Below, piece by piece: positions 8,344 to 17,830 of a DNA stretch of 64,000 bases. The notes under the pieces are model-generated. The model searched no databases. It had not been told where the DNA came from and saw nothing but the letters and a program-made list of their open reading frames with translations. This DNA is from Elusimicrobiota bacterium (lineage in GTDB: Bacteria; Elusimicrobiota; Elusimicrobia; UBA1565; UBA9628), in contig JAPLKL010000006.1 of the NCBI GenBank assembly GCA_026388095.1, positions 1-64,000 on the forward strand. Direction: 5' to 3'. A program made the position numbers and the translations under genes. How positions within the stretch are numbered: the first letter of the stretch is position 1; the number at the start of each line of letters is the position of its first letter.

Positions 8344-9465
8344 CTGGACACTCAGCAGAAACTGGAGCTCCTGGCCGACGCGTCGCGCTACGACCTGTCC
8401 TGCGCCTGCGGCACCACCGACGGCGACGACCACCGCCGCCGCGGCCAGGACGGCATGTGGCTCTACCCGGCCGCGCTTCCCAGCGGCGGGACCTCCATCA
8501 TGCTCAAGACGCTCATGTCCAACGCCTGCGTCAACGACTGCCGCTACTGCCCCTTCCGCAGCAGCCAGGACGTGCCCCGCTGCACTCTGACTCCGGAGGA
8601 GATCGCCGCCCTTTACATGAGCTACGTGCGCCGTATCGGCGTCTTCGGGCTCTTCCTGACCTCGGGCGTGGTGCGGGACCCTGACTTCACCATGGACCGC
8701 ATGATCGCCACGGCCAGCATCCTGCGCCAGGGCTACCAATACCGCGGCTACATCCATTTGAAGATCATCCCGGGAGCGTCGGACGAGGCCATCACGCAGG
8801 CCGTGAGCCTGGCCAGCGCGGTCTCCCTCAACGTGGAAGCGCCCAAGGCCTCCTATTTCCGGACCCTGTCGCAGAAGAAGGACTTCGAGCGGGACATCGT
8901 GCGTCCGATCAAGTTCATCAGCAGCCTGACCGCCCCGGGGACCCGCTATGCGCGGGTCAAGCAGACCACCCAGTTCGTGGTGGGCGCGGCGGAGGAGAAA
9001 GACGCCGAGATCCTGCAGGCCACCTACGGCCTGTACCGCCGCTGGGGCTTGAGCCGCATCTATTTCAGCGCCTACCAAAGAGGCCTGGGAGACCAGAGCC
9101 TGCCGGGGGAGCGCGCCGAGCGCCGGCCGCAGGACCTGCTGACCCGCGAGCACCGGCTCTATCAAGCCGATTTCCTGCTGCGCAAGTACAAGTGGGACCT
9201 CAAGGACATCGGCTTCGAGGGGGACGGCAACCTCGCGCTCGATACAGACCCGAAACAGCGCTGGGCGGACGCGCATCCGGAGTTCTATCCGGTGCGGCTG
9301 CGCACGGCGCGGCGCGACGACCTGCTGCGGGTGCCCGGCCTGGGGCCGATCACCGCTGACCGGATCCTGGAGGCGCAGCGGGAGGGGGGGCTGGGCAGTT
9401 TGCAGGACGCAGGTCTGCGCGGCTCGCGGCTGGAGAAAGCGTCGGCCTATGTGACGCGCCAGTAG
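8344..9465 (+). CDS. radical SAM protein with helix-hairpin-helix end, putative DNA modification/repair
   Basis: 373 residues from a CTG start at 8344. An in-frame TAA at 8335 limits the upstream end, GGAG at 8331-8334 is well placed as ribosome binding site, and the first 37 residues (KLELLADASRYDLSC) match the N-terminus usual for this family. An ATG at 8455 would delete them. The radical SAM cysteines are CVNDCRYC at residues 62-69. The C-terminus has a helix-hairpin-helix (LLRVPGLGPITADRILEA), a DNA-binding motif. It resembles the family annotated as putative DNA modification/repair radical SAM protein, usually paired with a uracil-DNA glycosylase-like gene. No such partner is in the window. 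Confidence 0.8.
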   Translation: MDTQQKLELLADASRYDLSCACGTTDGDDHRRRGQDGMWLYPAALPSGGTSIMLKTLMSNACVNDCRYCPFRSSQDVPRCTLTPEEIAALYMSYVRRIGVFGLFLTSGVVRDPDFTMDRMIATASILRQGYQYRGYIHLKIIPGASDEAITQAVSLASAVSLNVEAPKASYFRTLSQKKDFERDIVRPIKFISSLTAPGTRYARVKQTTQFVVGAAEEKDAEILQATYGLYRRWGLSRIYFSAYQRGLGDQSLPGERAERRPQDLLTREHRLYQADFLLRKYKWDLKDIGFEGDGNLALDTDPKQRWADAHPEFYPVRLRTARRDDLLRVPGLGPITADRILEAQREGGLGSLQDAGLRGSRLEKASAYVTRQ

Positions 9466-9489
9466 GTGCGACGCCGGTAAGGAGACAGA

Positions 9490-9903
9490 ATGAATCATAT
9501 CTGCGAGCGGCTCCGGTCATTTTTATCAATCGTGCTCGTGGCGTCGATATTGTCTGGCTGTGCTGCCACAACCGTTTTGGGGCGCCCCTCAGCGAAAGAC
9601 ATGAATGTGCTGAATCCCGGCACCTCGAGAGGAGTCGTCGTCAGTGAATTAGGCAAGCCAATCTACACCAAGGATATCGACGGAGAAAAACTAGACACGT
9701 TCACATTCGACAAGGGCGTGTCTGGTGGTTTTATGTGGAGTCGCGCCTTCTTTCATGTAGTCGCGGATCTATTCACTATTTTCCTCTGGGAGTTTGTGGC
9801 TTGGCCCAGTGAAAGAGTCGCAGCCAGGCGCAGAACGACCGTTGAGGTCGGATATGACAAGGACGAAAAAGTCCAGACGGCGAATTACATCAAGAAAGGT
9901 TAA
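9490..9903 (+). CDS. small lipoprotein, SmpA/OmlA-like, function unknown
   Basis: 137 residues starting ATG 9490 after GGAGACAG. The signal peptide ends in the lipobox LSGC, so it should be lipid-anchored. The segment NPGTSRGVVVSELGKP resembles the helix-turn of the SmpA/OmlA (BamE-like) fold, in which a short motif introduces a small alpha-beta domain. A hydrophobic stretch (VVADLFTIFLWEFVAW) follows and may be a membrane helix. Its DNA is visibly less GC-rich than its neighbours, with many A/T third positions, which suggests a separate origin. It converges on moxR across a hairpin. Confidence 0.65.
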   Translation: MNHICERLRSFLSIVLVASILSGCAATTVLGRPSAKDMNVLNPGTSRGVVVSELGKPIYTKDIDGEKLDTFTFDKGVSGGFMWSRAFFHVVADLFTIFLWEFVAWPSERVAARRRTTVEVGYDKDEKVQTANYIKKG

Positions 9904-9937
9904 ACGAAAAGCGGCTGGGCAAGCGACGCGCGCGGCC

Positions 9938-9956
9938 TCCGGCGCTTCGCGCCGGA
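9938..9956. terminator. hairpin between convergent lipoprotein and moxR genes
   Basis: Perfect 8-base inverted repeat TCCGGCGC-TTC-GCGCCGGA in the 56-base gap between two convergent stop codons. There is no T-run on either side, so intrinsic termination is only probable. Confidence 0.5.
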
Positions 9957-9959
9957 ACC

Positions 9960-10952
<993 letters not shown>

Positions 10953-10972
10953 TTCAGAACCCCTCGTCGCAC

Positions 10973-12067
10973 TCACGCCCCCTGATTGCGCCACCAGAAC
11001 CAGAGCACGGCGGCCACCAGCAAGATCAGGATCAGCGTGCTCGTCCAGGGCGAAAGCACCGACACCCGGTGCGTCACGGGCATCCTGGGGGAGGCCGCCA
11101 CGAGCTTGGGCACGGCCGCCGAGCCCAAAGACAAGGAGCCCAGCATCGTCGCGGCCAATTCCGGGACCTTGGCGCCCTTGGCCAGGATGGAGTAACCCCA
11201 ATACGCCCAGGGCATATAGCCGGCCAAGAACACGCCCTCGCCGGCCGCGTCGGCGACCCGCGCCGAGGCGTAGATGAAATCCGGCCCGGCCGAGGTCATG
11301 ATGTACTGCACGGGGGTCAGCGTCTTCGGCTGCACGCCGGGGGCCGCGAGCACCGTCCCCTTGACGATCTCGGGCTGGTCCTTGACCGGCGTCCCGTCGT
11401 CGGCCGACTTCAGGACCAGAAGCTCGACCCCGGAGCCCTCGAAGGCGGCCACGAATTCCAGCTTGCGCTCGCGCGGGGTCAGCGCCCGGGCGCGCAGCCC
11501 CGGCGGCAGGATGAAGCGCAACTGTCCGTCGGCGCTCTCGGCGACCGCGCCCGCTCCCGCGACCGGGGTCCCGGTGCCTTTCAGCGAGCCGAGGATGGAG
11601 GGCAGCAAGGTCTCGGGCACGGCGCTCACCAAAGTGCCCAGCAGGTAGACCCCTTCGACTTCCATGACCGCCAGAGTCATGCGCGGCTTGTCGTCCAGAT
11701 CGGCCCGGAGACAGATGGCGGTGACGCCGTTGGCGTAGGAGGCGGTCTCGACGTTCGCTGCCCCCCGGAACTTGAGGTGCGTGCGCGCGTTGATGCCGGA
11801 GAGCACATCGGAAAGGAAGGTGCGCACGGCCGCACGGTTCTCCAGGCTGACCGGATTGATGCGCGCCAGGACGAAGGAGCTTTTCTCCGGCCCCTTGAGG
11901 GAGAGGATCAAGGTCGGGTTGTCCCCGGAGAGGGGCACCAAGGACCAGCCCGCCGGGGGTTCGACGGTGAAAGGAGGCGGGGGGGCTGCGCCTGCGCCCG
12001 AAGCCGCGCGCTCGGGCACGCCGGCCGCCGCCAGGAACAAGGCCATCGCCATCACCCAGCGATTCAT
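10973..12067 (-). CDS. secreted, C-terminally membrane-anchored protein of unknown function
   Basis: 364 residues. An N-terminal signal peptide (MNRWVMAMALFLAAAG) is followed by a Pro/Ala-rich linker, two beta-rich modules each resembling PsbP/DUF-like single-domain folds (residues about 35-165 and 175-310), then one C-terminal helix (TSTLILILLVAAVLWFWW) and a short basic tail. The bulk should sit in the periplasm, held to the inner membrane. It lies directly upstream of moxR, probably in the same transcript, so it may be a client or partner of the MoxR system. I do not recognise the family. Confidence 0.6.
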   Translation of the reverse strand: MNRWVMAMALFLAAAGVPERAASGAGAAPPPPFTVEPPAGWSLVPLSGDNPTLILSLKGPEKSSFVLARINPVSLENRAAVRTFLSDVLSGINARTHLKFRGAANVETASYANGVTAICLRADLDDKPRMTLAVMEVEGVYLLGTLVSAVPETLLPSILGSLKGTGTPVAGAGAVAESADGQLRFILPPGLRARALTPRERKLEFVAAFEGSGVELLVLKSADDGTPVKDQPEIVKGTVLAAPGVQPKTLTPVQYIMTSAGPDFIYASARVADAAGEGVFLAGYMPWAYWGYSILAKGAKVPELAATMLGSLSLGSAAVPKLVAASPRMPVTHRVSVLSPWTSTLILILLVAAVLWFWWRNQGA

Positions 12068-12162
12068 CAGACAGGTAGTTTATCAGCCTGGGACGGGCCG
12101 CGCAAGCCCGATGCGGCAGGACAGAGGAGCAGGTCGCGGCGAGGACGACGGGATGGGCTGAT

Positions 12163-13584
12163 CTACGACCGATCTGGCGATAACGCTGACCATATCCTCC
12201 AGAACGAGAGCTGGATGAAATTCTGGCATATCTTCAGCGGCAGCCTGCGGACCGCCTGGAAATAGAGCGCATACAATTCGTTCTTGGTCAGATGGCGCTC
12301 CCATATCGGCGGAGAAAAGTCAGCCCGAGGATTGCGGACATAGTTCGTCCAATAAAGGGGATCCAGCCCGCCCTCGGCTACAGCCTGCCGATGCAGCTCC
12401 GTGCCCGGCATGCATTGCAGCAGCTGGAAATTCGGCACCGATGGCGTGCCGAAAGCCGTATCGATAAGCCTCTCGACGTCCCGGGCGCATTGGTGTTGCG
12501 GGAAGCCGATGATCCAATTCGTGCTGCAGCTTATGCCATTATGCATGACCGCGCGCAGCCCATCATCGATCTGCCGCATGGTGACATGCTTCTTGATGGC
12601 ATGCAGGCCGGCATCCGTGCAATCCTCGATCCCGACGGAAAAAAGATAGCAGCCGGCCTTGCGCGCCAAGCGCATCATGGGGCCGTCGATCTGGTCGATG
12701 CGCCCCTGGAAAGACCACTTGATATCGAGCTCCTTGGCGAGCACCGCCTCGCAGAAGTCGATCACCCTCTTCTTGTTGATGTTGAACAAGTGATCGCAAA
12801 AGAAGAAATCCCTCACTCCTTGCCGAGTATAAAGCTCGATTTCCTCGATTATATTGGGGATGCTGCGCAATCGATATCGGGCCTCATCGATCTGGCAGAA
12901 CGTGCAGCGGAAGGGACAGCCTCGGGACGTGCTGATCACGGCCCTGAAACTCCCGAAGCCAAAACGCAAGCCTTTCATCCCCATGTATGGTGAAAAGCCA
13001 TGCAGGTCCACGGCCGGCACCCCGATCCGGTCCAGATCCTTCACCACGGCCGCGCCGCCTCCCTGGACCTCATCGCCGACCCGGCGCAAAAGCCCAGGGA
13101 CCAGCTTCACCTCCACCTTATCCCGCAGCGCTTGGCAAAGGTCCGCGAAGACCTCCTCCCCTTCGCCCGCCACCCCATAATCGAAGCAGTCATGCGCCAT
13201 GGTTTCCCGCCCCAGAGCGTACATGTGCGGCCCGCCGACGACCACGACCACATCGGCTTTCGCTCTCTTGACGGAACGGGCGGTCTGCCAAGCGTCAAAG
13301 AAATAGTGCGTCAACGCGCTCAGGCCGACCACATCCGGATCCATATCAGCCGCCCGGCGCGCGGCCTGGTCCTCATCGAGACGCTCGGCCACGCAGTCGA
13401 TCAAGCTCACCTGGACCCTCGGCATCTTCAGCCTCAGGGCTTGAGCCAGGTACATCAAGCCGACCGGCGGGTACACCAACAGCAGGCTATCCGCGGACCC
13501 GAATCCAGGATGGTCGAAAATGACCGGATGCCGCCTGGGCGGATTGATCAATACGACTTTGAAGATGTCATCCCTGGCAGCCAC
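12163..13584 (-). CDS. cobalamin-binding-type radical SAM protein
   Basis: 473 residues from GTG 13584, one base after the stop of the upstream membrane-protein gene, with GAGGCGGTTGAG as a weak ribosome site. The frame remains open further up but there it only shadows that neighbour. Residues 1-190 form a Rossmann-like B12-binding domain (VVLINPP, PDVVGLSALTHYF, VVVVVGGPHMYALG). The usual DxHxxG cobalamin motif is not seen, as in many BchE-like proteins. The radical SAM cysteines are CPFRCTFC at 223-230. Enzymes of this group methylate or rearrange unreactive carbons. The substrate is unknown. Local GC content is lower than in flanking genes. Confidence 0.82.
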   Translation of the reverse strand: MAARDDIFKVVLINPPRRHPVIFDHPGFGSADSLLLVYPPVGLMYLAQALRLKMPRVQVSLIDCVAERLDEDQAARRAADMDPDVVGLSALTHYFFDAWQTARSVKRAKADVVVVVGGPHMYALGRETMAHDCFDYGVAGEGEEVFADLCQALRDKVEVKLVPGLLRRVGDEVQGGGAAVVKDLDRIGVPAVDLHGFSPYMGMKGLRFGFGSFRAVISTSRGCPFRCTFCQIDEARYRLRSIPNIIEEIELYTRQGVRDFFFCDHLFNINKKRVIDFCEAVLAKELDIKWSFQGRIDQIDGPMMRLARKAGCYLFSVGIEDCTDAGLHAIKKHVTMRQIDDGLRAVMHNGISCSTNWIIGFPQHQCARDVERLIDTAFGTPSVPNFQLLQCMPGTELHRQAVAEGGLDPLYWTNYVRNPRADFSPPIWERHLTKNELYALYFQAVRRLPLKICQNFIQLSFWRIWSALSPDRS

Positions 13585-13585
13585 C

Positions 13586-14065
13586 TCAACCGCCTCTGGC
13601 CACGACCATGGTGCGGATCGACTGCATGATCCAGGCCGAGAACAGGAGCAGAAGGAGCTCCCATTGCATGAGCGCGGAAAGGACGGTCTCCCAAAGGATA
13701 TAACGGGGGTCGATATCGAACGCCGATAGGAGGGTGAAAACGAAGAACAAGACCAGGAAGACCGTCGCCAGGGGGGAAAGGGCGCGCACGGCCATGGTCG
13801 ATTGCAGAGCCGGGACAGCGGCGGCCAGGATGAATACGGAGAATCTGAGGACATGCATGGAGCACCGGTTCCGCCTGAGCTCCAGAAGCCCCTCGATGAG
13901 CGCGCAGGCCATGCACACAAGCATGATCCAACGCAGCGCCTCATGCCGCAGAGGCCAGGGTATGGACCCGTGGGGGATGAGGCGCCCTCTGCCCAGCATG
14001 AGATAGAGGGTCGTGGGGATTCCCGCGACGAGACCAAGGGCGGCGGCCCAGTGTCGTCGCAGCAT
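13586..14065 (-). CDS. small multi-pass membrane protein, unknown
   Basis: 159 residues if started at ATG 14065 (MLRRHWAAALGL). An earlier ATG at 14158 is possible but would run into the divergent tolQ promoter. About five hydrophobic helices are visible (for example LRWIMLVCMACALIEGLL, VFILAAAVPALQS, LATVFLVLFFVFTLLSAF). It is followed one base later by the radical SAM gene, so the two are probably co-translated. The membrane protein may present or receive the lipid-like substrate of that enzyme, but this is inference. No family recognised. Confidence 0.6.
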   Translation of the reverse strand: MLRRHWAAALGLVAGIPTTLYLMLGRGRLIPHGSIPWPLRHEALRWIMLVCMACALIEGLLELRRNRCSMHVLRFSVFILAAAVPALQSTMAVRALSPLATVFLVLFFVFTLLSAFDIDPRYILWETVLSALMQWELLLLLFSAWIMQSIRTMVVARGG

Positions 14066-14152
14066 GCGCCAATAGTAGCAAAAAACCGCCTGCGCACCGA
14101 TCCGCGGGGGAATGTCCCTGCCCACCGTCCACTTCCTTACGGGCGGAGGATT

Positions 14153-14161
14153 TGACATAAT
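14153..14161 (+). promoter_or_regulatory. extended -10 promoter of tolQ/exbB, leaderless
   Basis: TGA-CATAAT followed by CTCACC and ATG 14168. The six-base gap predicts a transcript beginning at about the start codon. Confidence 0.5.
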
Positions 14162-14167
14162 CTCACC

Positions 14168-14794
14168 ATGAGCTTCCATGTCAGCGTCAAGGATATCCTG
14201 GTCTCCGGAGGAGCGACCCTTTGGCTGCTCATCGGCCTGTCCATATACTCCGTCGCCCTCATGGCGCAGCGCTGGCGGTTCGTCCGGCGCGCCACCGGCG
14301 GCGAGCGGGCCTTGCTGGCCAAGCTGCGCCCGCTCATCGCCTCAGGCAACCTCTCGGATGCCGTCAAGCTCTGCCAGGCCCATAAGGGGCTCGCCGGCCC
14401 CATCCTCGTGACCAGCCTCACCGGCTCGCCCAGCCGCGACGAGCGCAAGCGCGCCGTCGAGCGCGAAGTCGAGCGGGCGGTGGCCGACCTCCAGAAGGGG
14501 ACCACGCTGCTGGGCACGGTCGCGACCGTCGCCCCCTTCATCGGTCTTTTCGGGACGGTCGTGGGCGTCATGCGCGCCTTCCGCGACCTGGCCAGCGCCG
14601 CGGGCGCCGGCCCCGGGGTGGTCGCCATCGGCATCTCCGAGGCGCTGGTCTGCACCGCCGCGGGCCTCTTCGTGGCCATCCCGGCCGTCGCCGCCTACAA
14701 CTACCTCAACCACCGCGCGGCCCGTTTCGGGGAAGACCTGAACTGGGCGTGCGACGAGGTCCTCGACGGCCTCACCGCGAAGGCCCGGCAGTGA
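14168..14794 (+). CDS. MotA/TolQ/ExbB proton channel family protein
   Basis: 208 residues with the three-helix layout of TolQ/ExbB: helix about 14-33 (ATLWLLIGLSIYSVALMAQ), a long cytoplasmic loop, then two helices. The conserved channel region reads LGTVATVAPFIGLFGTVVGVMRAF and continues with ISEALVCTAAGLFVAIPAV. This subunit uses proton flow to energise a TolR/ExbD and TolA/TonB partner. Both partners follow immediately with overlapping starts, so this is a complete three-gene energy-transduction unit. Confidence 0.93.
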   Translation: MSFHVSVKDILVSGGATLWLLIGLSIYSVALMAQRWRFVRRATGGERALLAKLRPLIASGNLSDAVKLCQAHKGLAGPILVTSLTGSPSRDERKRAVEREVERAVADLQKGTTLLGTVATVAPFIGLFGTVVGVMRAFRDLASAAGAGPGVVAIGISEALVCTAAGLFVAIPAVAAYNYLNHRAARFGEDLNWACDEVLDGLTAKARQ

Positions 14795-15210
14795 AGATCC
14801 CCTCCGGGCGCCGGACCTTCGCGGAGATGAACCTCATCCCGCTCATCGATGTCTCGCTCATCCTGGTCATCATCTTCATGGTGCTCACGCCGATCCTGGT
14901 GCAGTCCCAACTCACGGTCAAGCTGCCCAAGGCGCAGTCCGGCACCCCGGCCGCCGCCGAGACCACGGTCAACGTCCAGATCAGCCGCGGCGGCGCCGTG
15001 CTCGTCGAAGGCCAGCCCGTGCGCTGGGACAAGCTCGAGCGCGAGCTGACCCTGAGGCTGCCCAAGTCCGCCCAGAAGACCCTGCTGGTCCAAGCGGACC
15101 GCAGCGTCCCCGTCGAGAAGGTGGTCGCGGTCCTCGACGTGGCCAAACGCCTGGGCGTGGGCAAGCTGGGCATCGGCGTTTCACCGGAGGCCAACGAGGC
15201 CAAGCCGTGA
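14791..15210 (+). CDS. ExbD/TolR family biopolymer transport protein
   Basis: 139 residues from GTG 14791, overlapping the previous stop as GTGA. The N-terminal motif FAEMNLIPLIDVSLILVIIFMV includes the conserved membrane aspartate of ExbD/TolR. A periplasmic domain follows (SRGGAVLVEGQPV, VQADRSVPVEKVVAVLDVAKRLGVGKLG), matching the family's alpha-beta fold. It couples channel proton flow to the TonB/TolA-like protein encoded next. Confidence 0.93.
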   Translation: MKIPSGRRTFAEMNLIPLIDVSLILVIIFMVLTPILVQSQLTVKLPKAQSGTPAAAETTVNVQISRGGAVLVEGQPVRWDKLERELTLRLPKSAQKTLLVQADRSVPVEKVVAVLDVAKRLGVGKLGIGVSPEANEAKP

Positions 15211-15902
15211 CTTCCGCCGATGACGGCATGGCGCCCTACCTGACCTATTCTCTGGCCATCCATGTCGGGGCGGCCGCCCTGGCTCTGGCGCTCTACAGCG
15301 CCGCCAAAATCAGCTCAACGCCCGTCTACATGATCGACTTCGTGGGGCCCTCCGCCGCCATCCTCAGCCCTCAGGCCGAGACCGCGGCCGCAGCCAAAGG
15401 CCCGGCGCCCGCGCTGCAGCCCCAGACCGAGACCGACGAATTCTCGCCGCAGCGGCACAAAGGCGCCCCCCTGCCGAGGCCCAGCCTCCTGCGCGGCTGG
15501 AGCGAGCCGACCAGCGACGAGAAGCCCGCCGCCCCGGCCCCGGCGGCAACGACGGCCCAGCCCACGGCGGCCAGCGCACCCGCCAGCGGTGCCCCCGCGC
15601 AGGCGGGCATCGCCACGGACATGCCCAACTTCCCTTACCCTTGGTACATCAGCCAGATCCGCCAGGTCCTGTGGGAGCAATGGTCCAGCCGCATGCCCAA
15701 GGGAGCGGGCGAATGCGTGGTGGTATTCACCCTGCTGCCTAACGGGCGCTTCGTGGACTTGCGCACGGAAGAGAGTTCCGGAGACCCGGCTTTCGACCTG
15801 GCCGCTTTGAGCGCCGTCCAAGACGGGGCCCCTTACCCGCCGCTGCCGCGGGGCTTCAAGGAGCCCTTCCTCAAGATTCACCTCACCTTGAAGAGCCTCT
15901 GA
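15207..15902 (+). CDS. TonB/TolA-like energy transducer
   Basis: 231 residues from GTG 15207, again a 4-base GTGA overlap. One N-terminal membrane helix (residues about 10-33) is followed by a Pro/Ala-rich periplasmic spacer, then a TonB C-terminal-like domain with WYISQIRQVLWEQWSSRMP and VVVFTLLPNGRFVDLRTEE. It should carry energy from the two preceding subunits to the outer membrane. The spacer is rich in PA repeats, as in TonB. TolB, Pal or a TonB-dependent receptor are not adjacent, so TolA versus TonB cannot be decided. Confidence 0.88.
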   Translation: MTSADDGMAPYLTYSLAIHVGAAALALALYSAAKISSTPVYMIDFVGPSAAILSPQAETAAAAKGPAPALQPQTETDEFSPQRHKGAPLPRPSLLRGWSEPTSDEKPAAPAPAATTAQPTAASAPASGAPAQAGIATDMPNFPYPWYISQIRQVLWEQWSSRMPKGAGECVVVFTLLPNGRFVDLRTEESSGDPAFDLAALSAVQDGAPYPPLPRGFKEPFLKIHLTLKSL

Positions 15903-15993
15903 GAGAGGCCCCGGACCGGTCGCTCGTTTTACCGTTTTTTTAACGACATTTTTCCATTTTTTTGGAATCCTGTAATAAGAATACCCATACTTC

Positions 15994-16002
15994 TGTTACA
16001 CT
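15994..16002 (+). promoter_or_regulatory. extended -10 promoter in an AT-rich gap
   Basis: The 122-base gap before 16025 contains a strikingly T-rich tract (about 15928-15965), followed by TGT-TACACT at 15994-16002. A GAGGA ribosome site lies at 16012-16016 before ATG 16025, so this gene has a normal short leader. The T-tract may also serve as terminator for the tol genes. Confidence 0.45.
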
Positions 16003-16024
16003 ATAGCGACAGAGGACCGCCCCC

Positions 16025-17788
16025 ATGAAAGAAAAAGAGATTGGAGACACGGATCAGCAAAACCTCGACGCTCAGGTTCCGAACATCCCCGACCTGAAGA
16101 AGAAGGACAAGGAGCGCAAGCGAGCAGGGGCGGCTTGGGGCGGCGGCCGGCCTGCGGGGACCCCGTTCACTGGGGCGACCGGGGGGTCCGGAGCCGGCGG
16201 CCTTACGGCCGTCGCGGGCGAGGGACAAGTCGCGGCCAGCGCGGCGGGAGCGGCGGGAGGAGCGGGAGCGGCGGGCGCAGCGGGAGCGGGGGGAGCGGCG
16301 GGAGCGGCGGGAGCGGCGGGAGCCGCTGGCTCGGCCGCGGCTCCGGGCGGGATGGGCTGGCTGGCCTCCTGGCTGGGCGGCTCCAGCGGCTGGCTCGGTG
16401 GGGCCGGTGGCTGGCTCGGCGGGGCCGGTGGCTGGCTCGGCGGCGCCAGCGCGAGCTTCTTCGGCAAGGCCATGATCGCCATCGGCGCGGCGGCCCTGCT
16501 GGCCGGCGTAGGGCTCTACGCCTATATGCGTCTGCACGGCAATGGAGCGGAGCGCCAGAGCCCGGAATTAGGTCCGATCTCCGATCCTATCGCGGTACAC
16601 CGCAGCCCCAGCGATGATCGGCTGCGCATGGCGGCGCAGGCCGGCCATGGCCAGTTCCAGTGGGACCCTCAGGAGTCGCCGGCCGAACCCGCGACGCCCG
16701 CCGCTGAAGACAAAGCCCAGACTCCAACGTTGGCGGCGGCGCAGAAGCCGGCGGAGACTCCTTGGGGCGACATCCTTTCCGGGTTCCAGGCCAAGGGCGG
16801 ATCCCAGGGCCTCTCCGGGTTGCCTTCGGGCTCGGGCGCGTTCGGCGGCAACAACCTCTTCTCGGCGCTGACCGGAGCCGGGGCTCGCGGAGGCAGCGGC
16901 GGCGGAGGCAAGAATCTGGGGAGCATGCCCTCGCTGAGCAACCCCGGCCAGAAGGGGCATCTTTCCAGTGCCTTCGCGAAAGGCTCGACGCGCTCGACCA
17001 ATGCCCAGGCCTTGCGCACCCGCAACATCCGCTCCAGCCGGGCCTTCGCCCAGCTGCGCACCGCCCGGGCCATGTCCGTGCTGGCGGCGCGCGGCTCTTC
17101 CAGCGAACAGGGCATGAAGATCGGGGCCGCGGACGCCTTCGACCAGACCCAGACTCAGGGCGGGCAGATCGGGGCGATCGACTCAGCGGTCCCCACGAAC
17201 CCGCCCGGCGGCAGCGGAGCCTCCGGGGGCGAATACGGCGGGACGGCGCCGCTGCTCAGCGACCCCAACGCTCTGCCCCCCGAGCCGACCTCGCCTCCCG
17301 GCGCCGTCGACCCCGGCCAACAGCAGAACTACCAGAACCCCATGGACGCGATCAAGCAGCTCGCCGCCATGGCCGCCAAGCTCAAGCTGCTCTCCATGCT
17401 GCTCATCGCCATCGGGATAGCGATGATCATCGCGGGGTGCTGTTGCGCTCCGCCCAACATCGGCTTGATCATGGCCGGCATCGCGATGGTGGCCATGGGC
17501 GTCATGATGCTGATGATGGCCCAACAGATGGCGGCCCAGGCCAAGGCCATGGGGGAACAGCTCTCCGCGGCCATGGGGCAGCAATACGAGCAGGATAACG
17601 TCAATGCCTGCGTCAACCAAGCCGTCGCCAACGGGACCGATCCCAACGCCTGCAACTCGCCGCACAACAACGGCAACACGCACAACGACCAGACCACGAT
17701 CAGCCAGGACGTCAACGCGGAGCGCAACTCCACCTCCGAATACGACGACGGGACGCCGGTGTCCCAGCAGCAGTTGCAGCAGCAGTAG
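16025..17788 (+). CDS. large Gly/Ala-rich multi-pass membrane protein, unknown
   Basis: 587 residues. The highly charged N-terminus (KKKDKERKR) is followed by a Gly/Ala tract coded by short tandem repeats (residues about 70-105) and four WLGG units (about 112-145). A membrane helix comes next (KAMIAIGAAALLAGVGLYAYM), then a ~280-residue Ser/Gly/Pro-rich region, then two adjacent helices (LLIAIGIAMIIAGCC and GLIMAGIAMVAMGVMMLMM), and a Gln/Asn-rich tail. The composition suggests flexible or self-associating segments on either side of a membrane core. No family recognised. It follows the tolQ/R/tonB-like genes after an AT-rich promoter gap. Confidence 0.65.
   Translation: MKEKEIGDTDQQNLDAQVPNIPDLKKKDKERKRAGAAWGGGRPAGTPFTGATGGSGAGGLTAVAGEGQVAASAAGAAGGAGAAGAAGAGGAAGAAGAAGAAGSAAAPGGMGWLASWLGGSSGWLGGAGGWLGGAGGWLGGASASFFGKAMIAIGAAALLAGVGLYAYMRLHGNGAERQSPELGPISDPIAVHRSPSDDRLRMAAQAGHGQFQWDPQESPAEPATPAAEDKAQTPTLAAAQKPAETPWGDILSGFQAKGGSQGLSGLPSGSGAFGGNNLFSALTGAGARGGSGGGGKNLGSMPSLSNPGQKGHLSSAFAKGSTRSTNAQALRTRNIRSSRAFAQLRTARAMSVLAARGSSSEQGMKIGAADAFDQTQTQGGQIGAIDSAVPTNPPGGSGASGGEYGGTAPLLSDPNALPPEPTSPPGAVDPGQQQNYQNPMDAIKQLAAMAAKLKLLSMLLIAIGIAMIIAGCCCAPPNIGLIMAGIAMVAMGVMMLMMAQQMAAQAKAMGEQLSAAMGQQYEQDNVNACVNQAVANGTDPNACNSPHNNGNTHNDQTTISQDVNAERNSTSEYDDGTPVSQQQLQQQ
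16241..16323 (+). repeat. 9-base GGAGCGGCG-type tandem repeats inside the Gly/Ala-rich gene
   Basis: Imperfect copies of GCGGGAGCG-type units encode alternating Gly and Ala. They are in frame with the host gene. Such arrays change length easily by slippage. Confidence 0.7.
16388..16450 (+). repeat. 21-base tandem repeats coding GWLGGAG units
   Basis: Three consecutive 21-base units (GGCTGGCTCGG...GGT) encode GWLGGAG/GWLGGAS. A fourth divergent unit precedes them. The reading frame is kept. Confidence 0.7.
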
Positions 17789-17817
17789 CGGCGCTTGAAT
17801 CGGCGCATCGCCTAGGC

Positions 17818-17823
17818 TATACT
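17818..17823 (+). promoter_or_regulatory. -10 element of the GYF-domain gene, near-leaderless
   Basis: TATACT lies seven bases before ATG 17831. The first possible ATG (17825) is only one base after the hexamer, so the second ATG is the better start. Confidence 0.5.
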
Positions 17824-17830
17824 CATGGGG

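Noticed and set aside
16241-16450. CRISPR or intergenic repeat array
   Set aside because: Short repeats without unique spacers, in frame inside a coding gene.
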